DNA of 9,208 nt, taken from NCBI GenBank assembly GCA_022360735.1, contig JAKSCF010000395.1:1-9208 (forward strand). The letters are read 5' to 3'. Below the pieces are notes generated by a model. That model was given only the letters and a program-made list of their open reading frames with translations, did not search any database and was not told the origin of the DNA. Below, in pieces: positions 1 through 7,282 of the stretch (position 1 is its first letter; every line of letters starts with the position of its first letter). Source of the DNA: Clostridia bacterium (GTDB lineage Bacteria > Bacillota_A > Clostridia > Peptostreptococcales > JAAYPU01). The translations under genes were made by a program, and so were the position numbers.

Positions 1-1557
1 ATAAATTACAACACCAAAGTCAATAAAAAGCTATTAAAGATCATCTTTTATTCTACGGTTATAACGTGCACGGTTTTGATCTTTTTATTTGTGTGGAATC
101 GAGCATTAAGCATTAAAGTCAAGAAAAAAACAAAAGAACTATCGGATACCATACAGGTTTTAAAAGAGAGCGAGGCCAAGAACAAAGCTCTAATCAAAGC
201 TTTTCCCGATACCTTTGTTATACTCAATAATCAGCATAGCCTTTTAGATTATCATGTTCCGGACCATCAAGACAATTATTCTATCATGGACCTTAAACAG
301 CGTCTTGAGAAAAGTGTGGATGATGAATTAGCAGATAAGTTTAAGTCTGGTATTAATGAGGCTTTTAAGAGCGGTGAGGTTGTTTCACTGGAATATAATT
401 TCTTATATGAAAGAGAAAAAAGACATTACGAAGCAAGAATTGCACCTATTAATGATGATCGAATGATTATTGTTAATAGGGATATAACCGAAAGGAAAAA
501 AGCAGAAGAAAGATTTTATTACGCAAGCATACATGACTCCTTAACAGGTGTGTATAACCGCTATTATTATGAGTCCGAAATAAAAAGAATTGAAGAAAAT
601 GGTGTGAATACATTTTGTGCGGTAGTTGTAGACGTAGATGGTTTAAAATTGATTAATGATACGCTGGGACATTATATGGGTGATCTGTATCTTAAAAAGG
701 TCAGTAAGCTGTTAATGAGAGCATTTCCGGACGATAGTGTTATATGCAGAATAGGAGGAGATGAATTTTGTGTTATCCTGAAAGATAAACTGGAGAAAGA
801 AATAGAATTATATATAAAAATTTTTAAATATAAAGCAGGAACCGGTAATCAAGATAATGAACTGCCTATCAGTATTTCTTTAGGATATTCATATAGTGAT
901 GAAAAAAATATAGATTGTAACGAAAGAATTAAAGAAGCAGATAATAGAATGTATAGAGAAAAGCTTCATCGAAAACAAAGTACCCGAAGTGAGATTGTAC
1001 AAGCCATGAAGCAAATGTTTGAGGCGAGAGATTTTATTTCTGAAGGGCATGCCACCAGGATGCAAGAATTAGTTGAGCAATTATCCAAAGCAGCGGGCAT
1101 ACCGGAAAGCGAAATAGCGGATATAAAGCTTTTGGCTCAATTTCATGACATAGGAAAAGTGGGTATTCCGGATTATGTTTTATTTAAATCATCAGAACTA
1201 ACAAAAGATGAATATGAACTCATGAAAAGGCATACGGAAATAGGCCATAGAATAGCAATATCGTCAGCAGATCTTCTGCCTATTGCCGAAGGGATTTTAA
1301 AGCATCATGAACATTGGGATGGCTCAGGATATCCTTTTGGTTTAAAAAGAGAAGAAATTCCTTTAGAATGTCGAATACTATCCATTGCAGATGCTTTTGA
1401 TGCCATGACCAACGACAGACCTTATCGAAAAGCCATCCATCAAAAAGATGCTATATTAGAACTTAAAAGGTGTGCCGGTACTCAATTTGATCCCGTACTT
1501 GTTGAAAAATTTATTCAAATTATAGAAAATGAGAGCATAAAAAAAGATTTTGCGTAA
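1..1557 (+). CDS. Membrane sensor with PAS, GGDEF and HD-GYP domains (5' end outside window)
   Basis: The frame is open from base 1, and a membrane helix at about 31-108 lies partly before the first usable start (TTG at 76). The true start is therefore upstream and this entry is partial. A charged, possibly coiled-coil linker follows, then a PAS-like domain (about 190-500) ending in the usual RDITERKKAEE exit. The GGDEF domain (about 530-965) has HDSLTGVYNR, a DVDGLKLIND metal/substrate segment and an intact GGDEF at 754-768. The HD-GYP domain (about 1000-1545) has HDIGK at 1144-1158 and HHEHWDGSGYP at 1303-1335. Known family roles are c-di-GMP synthesis by GGDEF and hydrolysis by HD-GYP, and both active sites look intact. 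The RxxD inhibitory site expected before GGDEF is absent (PDDS there). The missing N-terminus may be an extracytoplasmic ligand-binding domain, which is inference. The gene ends in its own terminator. Confidence 0.93.
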   Translation: MNYNTKVNKKLLKIIFYSTVITCTVLIFLFVWNRALSIKVKKKTKELSDTIQVLKESEAKNKALIKAFPDTFVILNNQHSLLDYHVPDHQDNYSIMDLKQRLEKSVDDELADKFKSGINEAFKSGEVVSLEYNFLYEREKRHYEARIAPINDDRMIIVNRDITERKKAEERFYYASIHDSLTGVYNRYYYESEIKRIEENGVNTFCAVVVDVDGLKLINDTLGHYMGDLYLKKVSKLLMRAFPDDSVICRIGGDEFCVILKDKLEKEIELYIKIFKYKAGTGNQDNELPISISLGYSYSDEKNIDCNERIKEADNRMYREKLHRKQSTRSEIVQAMKQMFEARDFISEGHATRMQELVEQLSKAAGIPESEIADIKLLAQFHDIGKVGIPDYVLFKSSELTKDEYELMKRHTEIGHRIAISSADLLPIAEGILKHHEHWDGSGYPFGLKREEIPLECRILSIADAFDAMTNDRPYRKAIHQKDAILELKRCAGTQFDPVLVEKFIQIIENESIKKDFA

Positions 1558-1572
1558 TGCAAAATCTTTTTT
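1540..1572 (+). terminator. Intrinsic terminator overlapping the sensor gene's end
   Basis: Arms 1540-1553 (aaaaaagattttgc) and 1559-1572 (gcaaaatctttttt) are perfect inverse complements of 14 bp, around a 5-nt loop (gtaat). The sensor's TAA stop (1555-1557) lies in the loop, so the last codons form the left arm. The A-tract and T-tract make the element nearly symmetrical, so it could also stop transcription from the other side. The pure G/C content of the stem is modest. Confidence 0.85.
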
Positions 1573-1577
1573 AAACA

Positions 1578-2103
1578 GTGCGTCCAGCGAAGCTGGACCA
1601 CACTTGCTGGTGAAAGTCCAGCACGGGTAATTACCAAGAAGCCCGTTAGTTAATCCCGGTGCGTTACAGTAATGTAGGGTGTTAAGCGGGAGGATAAAGT
1701 ACCTGTGTAAACAACAGGGCGAGCGAAAATGCAGACCGTAACATAAAGTGAATTCTGCCGCATCGTCAAAAAGGACTCTGGTTACAGAGAAACAAAGGGA
1801 AGTTGAGCCTTGTGTATATGGGCGAAAACCATGGAAGATGGGAAGACCTTGGAAAGCACCATCGAAGAATCCCTCGGTGTAGGGGAATCGGTATGTATTG
1901 ACAGTGTGGTTCGGAACTGGAGAGCCCCTACTTTACACAGCAAAAGTTGTAAAGAAGTTACATATAAGCTGATGAAGTGAAATTGATAACTTGTAAAGAG
2001 GGAGTCGGAGGAGTTCATAGTACCGAAGATATTGCAGACAACAAAACTGTAATTAGGGAAGGGACTCTACTTTATTCAAGTAATCCTAAGGGGGTAAGAG
2101 CGA
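1578..2103 (+). ncRNA. Group II intron 5' ribozyme RNA (domains I to IV, 5' part)
   Basis: This non-coding stretch is the folded 5' part of the intron. It opens with GTGCG and at once forms a perfect 7-bp hairpin (gtccagc/gctggac, 1582-1588 with 1592-1598, loop gaa). GC-richer, stem-forming segments continue to about 2035, including a stretch near 2001-2030 (ggagtcggaggagttcatag) that resembles a conserved segment of bacterial group II RNAs. Short reading frames here, including one on the minus strand at 1782-2018, follow from RNA structure and are not genes. I could not place EBS1 with confidence. The six bases before the 5' splice site are TAAACA, and I found no exact complement. Confidence 0.8.
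2088..2094 (+). promoter_or_regulatory. Ribosome binding site of the intron ORF
   Basis: AAGGGGG lies 9 nt before the GTG at 2104 and supports that GTG as the start. No ATG sits at a comparable distance in this frame. Confidence 0.65.
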
Positions 2104-3399
2104 GTGAATGTCAAAAAGACTAACAACACCATAGAAAAAGTTCGAAAACTTCAAAGGAAACTATACCTTGCAGCCAAATTAAATAGCAAACGAAGATTTC
2201 ATGCAGTGTATGACAAAGTATATAGAAAAGATATACTAGCAGAAGCATGGAAAAGAGTAAAAGCCAATGGTGGAGCAGGAGGAATTGACCGAATTAGTAT
2301 TGCTGATATTGAAAAGAAAGGAATTGACGAATTTCTGGAAGAGATACAGCAAGAACTAATAGAAGGAAGCTATCAGGCCAAACCAGTTAGAAGAACCTTC
2401 ATACCAAAAGGAAATGGAGAAGAAAGACCATTAGGCATACCTATTATCAAAGACAGAGTAATTCAGATGGCGGTTAAACTGATGGTAGAACCAATATTTG
2501 AAGCAGACTTTTTAGAATGCTCATATGGGTTCAGGCCAAAAAGAAGTGCACATCAAGCACTAGACAGAATCCGAAAGGATACAGCGAAAAAGGGATGGTG
2601 GATAGTTGATGCAGATATCAAAGGATATTTCAACAACATCAACCATAACAAACTAATGATGCTGATAAAACAAAGGATATCTGACAGAAGAATACTCAAA
2701 ATGATAAGGAAATGGCTAAAGGCAGGAGTAATGGAAAATGGAGAATATGCAGAAAGTGAAATAGGAAGTCCACAAGGTGGAGTTATATCACCACTGCTTG
2801 CAAATATCTATTTACATTACTTAGACCTAAAATGGGAAAAGCATTGTAAACACCTTGGCAAACTCATAAGATACTGTGATGATTTCGTGATAATCTGTAG
2901 AACAAAGAAAGAAGCACAGCATGCCTTGAAGGTAGTTACCTACATAATGGGAAAGTTAGAATTAGAACTACATCCTGAAAAGACAAAATTAGTGAGCATG
3001 TGGGATGGAAAAGAGGGATTTGATTTTCTAGGCTTTCACCATAGGAGAAAGATAACAGAAACATCAAAAGGGCGATACTTTTGCGAAACACATCAATATC
3101 CATCAAAGAGAGCCATGCAGAAGATGAGGAACAATATCAAAGGCGTATTTGCCAGCAGGTCAACGTTGTTGCTGGACATACAGAAAATGATAGAAATTCT
3201 AAATCCTAAAATCATAGGAATGAGAAACTATTATGGCTCAAAGAATGCAGGAAAACAGTTAAATAAAATGGATTGGTATATTATCAAGAAATTTACGCTA
3301 TGGTATAACTACAAGACACAGAACAAAAGACGGTATGCAAATATTTCTAGAGTTCGAAGAGTTATTTATGACAATGGATTACAGCGATTTGCAATTTAG
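2104..3399 (+). CDS. ltrA: Group II intron reverse transcriptase/maturase
   Basis: This 431-aa protein, encoded in intron domain IV, would bind the intron RNA, help it splice and reverse-transcribe it into new DNA sites. The reverse transcriptase blocks appear in order: GGAGGID (56-62), IPKGNGEERPLGIP (100-113), YGFRPKRSAHQAL (141-153), DADIKGYF (169-176, catalytic Asp171), GSPQGGVISPLLANIYL (221-237), RYCDDFVI (256-263, catalytic Asp259/260), LHPEKTKL (289-296) and FDFLGF (306-311). The thumb/X maturase region follows (about 325-410), with NPKIIGMRNYYG at 367-378. The active site is YCDD, not the commoner YADD. No C-terminal zinc/HNH endonuclease is present, so the length fits endonuclease-less intron proteins. 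The start is GTG with AAGGGGG 9 nt upstream. The frame is intact, so activity is plausible. Confidence 0.95.
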   Translation: MNVKKTNNTIEKVRKLQRKLYLAAKLNSKRRFHAVYDKVYRKDILAEAWKRVKANGGAGGIDRISIADIEKKGIDEFLEEIQQELIEGSYQAKPVRRTFIPKGNGEERPLGIPIIKDRVIQMAVKLMVEPIFEADFLECSYGFRPKRSAHQALDRIRKDTAKKGWWIVDADIKGYFNNINHNKLMMLIKQRISDRRILKMIRKWLKAGVMENGEYAESEIGSPQGGVISPLLANIYLHYLDLKWEKHCKHLGKLIRYCDDFVIICRTKKEAQHALKVVTYIMGKLELELHPEKTKLVSMWDGKEGFDFLGFHHRRKITETSKGRYFCETHQYPSKRAMQKMRNNIKGVFASRSTLLLDIQKMIEILNPKIIGMRNYYGSKNAGKQLNKMDWYIIKKFTLWYNYKTQNKRRYANISRVRRVIYDNGLQRFAI

Positions 3400-3427
3400 T
3401 GAATGCTGAAGGAAGAAGAATATCGGA

Positions 3428-3460
3428 AAGCCGTGTGCGGGAAAATCGCATGCACGGTTT
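3428..3460 (+). ncRNA. Group II intron domain V
   Basis: The segment folds into the diagnostic hairpin. An 8-bp lower stem pairs 3428-3435 with 3453-3460 (one G-U), a 2-nt bulge (3451-3452) follows, then a 4-bp upper stem (3436-3439 with 3447-3450) and a GAAA-type loop. The catalytic triad is AGC at 3429-3431. Group IIC introns often carry CGC here. Confidence 0.88.
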
Positions 3461-3498
3461 GATGCAGGGGGGAATGAATTTTCATTCCCCTACTCTAC
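3461..3498 (+). ncRNA. Group II intron domain VI and 3' splice site
   Basis: The stem ggggaatg (3469-3476) pairs with cattcccc (3483-3490) around an aatttt loop. Below it A3492 is left unpaired, seventh base from the 3' end, which is the expected place for the lariat branch point. The intron ends ...CTCTAC at 3498, and the 3' exon begins with C3499 followed by six A. Confidence 0.82.
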
Positions 3499-3499
3499 C

Positions 3500-3528
3500 A
3501 AAAAAGGGACGTGCTATACAACACGTCC
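3500..3528 (-). terminator. Intrinsic terminator of the minus-strand antiporter operon
   Basis: On the minus strand, GGACGTG (3528-3522) pairs perfectly with CACGTCC (3513-3507) around an 8-nt loop, followed by one C and six T (3505-3500). This is a standard terminator, 137 nt past the stop codon at 3665. On the plus strand no T-run follows, so it acts on the operon's transcript. The T-run ends one base from the intron's 3' boundary. Confidence 0.8.
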
Positions 3529-3556
3529 GAGACATGGAAAAAAGATGATTAATTCG

Positions 3557-3653
3557 AAGACTATCAGCTCTAAGTGCCATAAGAGGCAGTGCTGAATGGT
3601 CATTCGACTGTAATACTTTGTATCTAATAGTCAAAGACTACTAGTACTAAGTG
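3557..3653. repeat. Pair of imperfect 20-nt direct repeats
   Basis: 3557-3576 (aagactatcagctctaagtg) and 3634-3653 (aagactactagtactaagtg) match at 16 of 20 positions. Seven identical bases at each end flank a variable core. The repeats are 77 nt apart in a stretch with no gene. The nature is unknown: it could be a remnant of duplication, a binding-site pair or chance in AT-rich DNA. Confidence 0.45.
3624..3644 (-). other. Short hairpin in the operon's 3' untranslated RNA
   Basis: Read on the minus strand, CTAGTAGTC (3644-3636), loop TTT, GACTATTAG (3632-3624) makes a 9-bp stem with one G-U pair, about 20 nt after the last operon stop. No T-run follows, so it is not a terminator by itself. 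It may protect the mRNA end. It is weaker on the plus strand, where an A-C mismatch replaces the G-U. Confidence 0.35.
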
Positions 3654-3664
3654 TTACTTTATAC

Positions 3665-5773
3665 TCATATGGCAAGCATAACAATAAGTAATGCCGCCAA
3701 TATAAGTGCAAAAATAATGATGGAATAAGTAATACTGGAAAGCTTAATGCATAAGTCACTAATATTACTTTTTATATTGGTTTTTTCTGCATATTCTGTC
3801 ATATGTTCATGTGGAGAATATTTTTTTATTGAATCTAATTTCTTAAAACTTAATAACTGACTTTCCAATTTTTTGTTTTGGAAATACTTCTGATATTTCA
3901 TAACGAATTGAGAATCACTCAGTGGTTTTGTATGCTTAGTATGTTTTCTATATTTCATTTTAAAATATAAATTAGCAAGTCGATTGTAGTAAGAAACATC
4001 TGAATAAAACTCAATAGAAAAAAGATATCTCATGAAAGCACTGGATTTTGTAGCTAAAAAAACCAATGCATTATCCAATACATGAAGCAACAGTGTTGTA
4101 TATTTAAATATGAATGATAAAACCGGTGCATAAAGATGAGTTTCTAAGTCAAACCATTCATACGTTGGATTGAGCAATAAAGGCTGACCTTGATGATCCT
4201 TGGTCTTTAAAAATCTATTGATATATATAATATAAATCACTAATCCTCCAGCTATGGAGATTAACGCATTAAAAGCATTTTTTACAGTATAAAAATGTAC
4301 ATGTGCTGAATAACCCATCAAATGAAGGAAAAAATCCGGTTTTATCCCTACCAGAGGTATAATAATGGATAAAATAACCAAAGGAAATACGGTGTGTGGT
4401 GTGTCTAAGTGTTTATCTTTTTCATCTACACCCGGATAGTCTTCGTGAAATAAAGCGACATAAATTTTGATTAAATATGCGGTAGTAAAAGCGCTGCTTA
4501 TAACGAAGATAACTTCTACTGACATCATCCATACCGGAGGATACATGGAGTATGCCTCAGCAATGGCATGATGCAGCATAGATTTACTTGCAAATCCACT
4601 AAAACCGGGAACACCAATGGTTCCTAAAAATCCAACGGCAAAAACCAGCTTTAAGATCAGACTGTTTTTACCAAAACCTCTGATTTCATTAAGACTAAGC
4701 TTTTGAATGGTCATAAAAATAATACCTACTGCAAAGAACAATAGACCTTTTGTTAAAGCATGGTTGACCATATGAAATACACTGGAATAAGCAACATCTT
4801 TTCCGTGTTCAGGTATTAGACCGATAAAACCCAAACCCAGTAAAATATATCCTATTTGACTCATACTGCTGTAAGCAAAGATTTTTTTAATATTTCTATG
4901 ATGTATGGCAAGAAAACCTCCCAAAAACATATTGAAAAGACCTGCTACAGCAATAAATATGGATAAATACATATCAAATTTCATCATTTCAAGTGTTATC
5001 AATATTCCAAAAAGCCCTGTTTTTGTCAGCACAGCCGAAAAGACTGCTGTTGCAGGGGATGGGGTCGGAGGATAAACCTTTGGCAGCCAAATATGAAGTG
5101 GAAACATACAGGCCTTAACCGCAAAACCAATAATGATTAAAATTGCAATAGAATATTTTAAATCTCCCATATTGACGATTGCTTGAGGCAGCTCGCTTAA
5201 TAAAAGGGTTGAAGCATAATTATATAGCAAGAATATTCCCATTAGCTGTATTAATCCACCAGCTATGGACATGGCAATATACATATTTCCTGCTCTATGG
5301 GTATATTCATCTTCATCATGAATGACTAAAAAATATGAAGATACTGTCATCAGTTCGAAAAAAGTAAACAAATTAAGTATATGGTCTGACATGAAAACAC
5401 CTAAAGTATTGGCTAATGTCAGAATAAAAAACATATAATATCGATTTCTGTTTTTATATTTCAGCAAATATCGTGTAGAAAAAATATAAGCTAAAAACCA
5501 TAAAAAAGAAGTCAAAAATACAAATATATATCTAAGCAAATCGAGTTTTAAAAATAAACCCGTTCCCATAATACCTGAAAAATTAAAATATAAAGGCGAA
5601 GCTTTAACATAAGGATATAGGAAGCATATTAAAGCAAAAACAATTAAGGTAACTACAAAATAAAATTTATTTCGTATTTCTTCTCCTTTTTTTCCTATTA
5701 ATAACCCGATAAAAGCCGAAATAGCCGGTATGAAAATAATTAAAAACAAAATATACTCTATTTTAAACTGCAC
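3665..5773 (-). CDS. NuoL-like proton/cation antiporter subunit with C-terminal extension
   Basis: This polytopic membrane protein (702 aa from the chosen start) belongs to the proton antiporter family shared by complex I NuoL/M/N, Mrp A/D and membrane hydrogenases. The core (about 1-520) is a run of hydrophobic helices with half-channel residues Glu140 (FFELMTVSSY), Lys220 (FAVKACMFPLHIWLP), Lys251, His338/Lys342 (HALTKG) and Lys397 (GFASKS). About 180 residues follow the core: a mixed amphipathic part, a basic hydrophilic stretch (about 605-665) and a final membrane helix (SSITYSIIIFALILAALLIV). That layout recalls the NuoL lateral helix plus anchor, but no close match is claimed. The frame also offers a GTG at 5791, but that codon lies next to the AAAGGAGG binding site. 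GTG 5773, 7 nt after the site, is therefore preferred. It is the last gene of the operon, 28 nt after the previous stop. Confidence 0.9.
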   Translation of the reverse strand: MQFKIEYILFLIIFIPAISAFIGLLIGKKGEEIRNKFYFVVTLIVFALICFLYPYVKASPLYFNFSGIMGTGLFLKLDLLRYIFVFLTSFLWFLAYIFSTRYLLKYKNRNRYYMFFILTLANTLGVFMSDHILNLFTFFELMTVSSYFLVIHDEDEYTHRAGNMYIAMSIAGGLIQLMGIFLLYNYASTLLLSELPQAIVNMGDLKYSIAILIIIGFAVKACMFPLHIWLPKVYPPTPSPATAVFSAVLTKTGLFGILITLEMMKFDMYLSIFIAVAGLFNMFLGGFLAIHHRNIKKIFAYSSMSQIGYILLGLGFIGLIPEHGKDVAYSSVFHMVNHALTKGLLFFAVGIIFMTIQKLSLNEIRGFGKNSLILKLVFAVGFLGTIGVPGFSGFASKSMLHHAIAEAYSMYPPVWMMSVEVIFVISSAFTTAYLIKIYVALFHEDYPGVDEKDKHLDTPHTVFPLVILSIIIPLVGIKPDFFLHLMGYSAHVHFYTVKNAFNALISIAGGLVIYIIYINRFLKTKDHQGQPLLLNPTYEWFDLETHLYAPVLSFIFKYTTLLLHVLDNALVFLATKSSAFMRYLFSIEFYSDVSYYNRLANLYFKMKYRKHTKHTKPLSDSQFVMKYQKYFQNKKLESQLLSFKKLDSIKKYSPHEHMTEYAEKTNIKSNISDLCIKLSSITYSIIIFALILAALLIVMLAI

Positions 5774-5780
5774 TATAATG

Positions 5781-5788
5781 CCTCCTTT
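5781..5788 (-). promoter_or_regulatory. Ribosome binding site deciding the NuoL-like gene's start
   Basis: AAAGGAGG on the minus strand lies 7 nt before GTG 5773. The longer frame from GTG 5791 would translate through this site as Lys-Gly-Gly, which makes that longer start unlikely. Confidence 0.75.
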
Positions 5789-5801
5789 CACCTGTCACCT
5801 A

Positions 5802-7253
5802 CTACATTACTGTTCCTGCAATATTGTTTAATACAGCAATCAAAGGATTAGGAAAAAATCCGGTAATCAATACAATTCCGGTAAGTATAATAATGGGAAC
5901 TAACATTTTATTGCCCGGTTCTTGATAAATGGGTTCACCTTCCGGAATAGGTTTAAAAAAAGCGGTTGAAATGATTGGAAACAAATAGCCTGCCGTAAGC
6001 AATGCGCTTAATAGCAATACGATTGCAACAATAACATTTCCATACTGCAATCCTCCTGTTGCAAGATACCATTTACTTACAAATCCATTGGTTGGAGGAA
6101 TACCAATTAGAGATATGGACGATAATGAGAAACACCACATTAATTTAGGCAATTGCTTGCCCAAACCTTGAATTTCATGGATCTCTGTTTTATGTGTAAT
6201 ATGCATAACAGCACCAACACAAAAGAACAAAGTTATCTTAATAAAGGCATGAAAAATCATATGCAGTATACCGCCGACAAATCCATTGGGATTAAAAACA
6301 ACCAATCCCAGCATAATATAGCCCAGCTGACTAATAGTAGAGTAGGCTAGACGTTTTTTTAAATTATTTTGATGAATGGCTAAAAACGAACCTGTTAGAA
6401 TCGTAGCCAAAATAAATCCAAGTGCTACCAGATTTCCTTTTATAGCAATGATGGCAGCGGGACCAAAAATAAAGTAAGTCATTCTAAACAAAGAAAAAAT
6501 TCCTGATTTAACCACAGCAACAGCATGCAATAAGGCACTGACAGGTGTTGGAGCTACCATCGCCGACGGAAGCCATGAATGAAAAGGCACCAAACCGGCT
6601 TTAACGCCGAAACCTAAGAATGTCAGTGTATAAGCTATTAAAAAATAAAAATGGTCAACGCTTTGAATATTATCAATAATACCCCCGGCTGTGAAATCTA
6701 ATGTTTGAGTTCTACTAAAAACTAAAAACATACCAAACAAGGAAAACGTAGCACCGGTAAACGAGTAAATTAAATACTTATAACCACACTTTAAAGCCTT
6801 CTCATTACCTGCATGAATCACTAACGGAAATGTACATAGCGTTAATAATTCGTAAAATACGTATAGTGTTATTAAATTACCTGAGAAAGCAATTCCAATA
6901 GTGACACCTAAAGTAGCCGTAAAAAAGATGAAAAACCGATTCCGTTTTCTTTCATGGCTCATATATTCAGAGGAATATACAGCTGAAAAAATCCATAGCA
7001 AGGAAACCAGAAAACTAAATAGTATTCCGATGCCGTCAATGTTAAAATATATATCTACAAATTCATTAAACTTTAAAATATGAATCGTTGAATTTCTAAA
7101 GTTCAATATAATGAATACAATTAAAATAAAGTTAGCTGAAATACCCCCAATAACGATTCTGTTTCGTATATTTTCCTCAAATTTTTTTAAAGCTAAGATG
7201 ATGGCTAAAATAAAAGGAAATAAAATGGGAGTGATTAAAAAGACATTAATCAC
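5802..7253 (-). CDS. MrpD/NuoM-like antiporter subunit (second copy)
   Basis: This 483-aa integral membrane protein is built almost wholly of hydrophobic helices, a usual length for MrpD or NuoM/NuoN. The antiporter domain spans about 120-420. The functional residues are Glu135 (FYELLTLCTFP), Lys218 (GFGVKAGLVPFHSWLP), Lys249 (AVAVVKSGIFS), His331/His335/Lys339 (HMIFHAFIK) and Lys394 (NGFVSKWYL). In known relatives these carry protons or cations across the membrane, which suggests a working channel. The start is GTG, with AAGGAG (7263-7268) 9 nt upstream. The gene lies 29 nt after the first MrpD-like gene and 28 nt before the NuoL-like gene, so cotranscription is likely. Sequence alone does not tell whether it serves an Mrp antiporter or a redox-driven pump. 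Confidence 0.93.
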   Translation of the reverse strand: MINVFLITPILFPFILAIILALKKFEENIRNRIVIGGISANFILIVFIILNFRNSTIHILKFNEFVDIYFNIDGIGILFSFLVSLLWIFSAVYSSEYMSHERKRNRFFIFFTATLGVTIGIAFSGNLITLYVFYELLTLCTFPLVIHAGNEKALKCGYKYLIYSFTGATFSLFGMFLVFSRTQTLDFTAGGIIDNIQSVDHFYFLIAYTLTFLGFGVKAGLVPFHSWLPSAMVAPTPVSALLHAVAVVKSGIFSLFRMTYFIFGPAAIIAIKGNLVALGFILATILTGSFLAIHQNNLKKRLAYSTISQLGYIMLGLVVFNPNGFVGGILHMIFHAFIKITLFFCVGAVMHITHKTEIHEIQGLGKQLPKLMWCFSLSSISLIGIPPTNGFVSKWYLATGGLQYGNVIVAIVLLLSALLTAGYLFPIISTAFFKPIPEGEPIYQEPGNKMLVPIIILTGIVLITGFFPNPLIAVLNNIAGTVM

Positions 7254-7282
7254 GATAGTGTTCTCCTTCGTTGTGGCTTGTT

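Larger units (their letters stand above)
1578..3498 (+). mobile_element. Complete group II intron with encoded reverse transcriptase
   Basis: The 5' end reads GTGCG (1578-1582), matching the group II consensus. The 3' end is a domain V/VI pair finishing in CTCTAC at 3498. The element is about 1921 nt, with roughly 526 nt of structured RNA before the ORF and about 99 nt after it. All parts look intact: an uninterrupted maturase ORF, a domain V with an AGC triad, and a bulged branch-point A at 3492. The encoded protein has no HNH endonuclease domain, so the intron should move by an endonuclease-independent route. AGC rather than CGC in domain V, and the general look of the protein, argue against a typical IIC member, but I do not assign a class. 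It is inserted 5 nt after a terminator stem and interrupts no gene. Boundaries come from consensus, not from an empty site, so an error of a few bases is possible. Confidence 0.9.

Noticed and set aside
76..1557. TTG at 76 as the true start of the sensor gene
   Set aside because: The frame stays open to base 1 and the membrane helix begins before base 76, so starting there would cut the helix in half.
1782..2018. Minus-strand 78-codon reading frame
   Set aside because: It lies wholly in the intron's structured 5' RNA, resembles no known protein, and is explained by the ribozyme sequence.
2104..3399. Reverse transcriptase of a retron, DGR or CRISPR-associated system
   Set aside because: The maturase X region and the flanking group II RNA ends (GTGCG, domains V and VI) identify it as an intron protein. 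No repeat array or variable/template repeat pair is seen.
5774..5791. GTG 5791 as the start of the NuoL-like gene
   Set aside because: The extra six codons are the ribosome binding site itself; GTG 5773 has ideal spacing from it.
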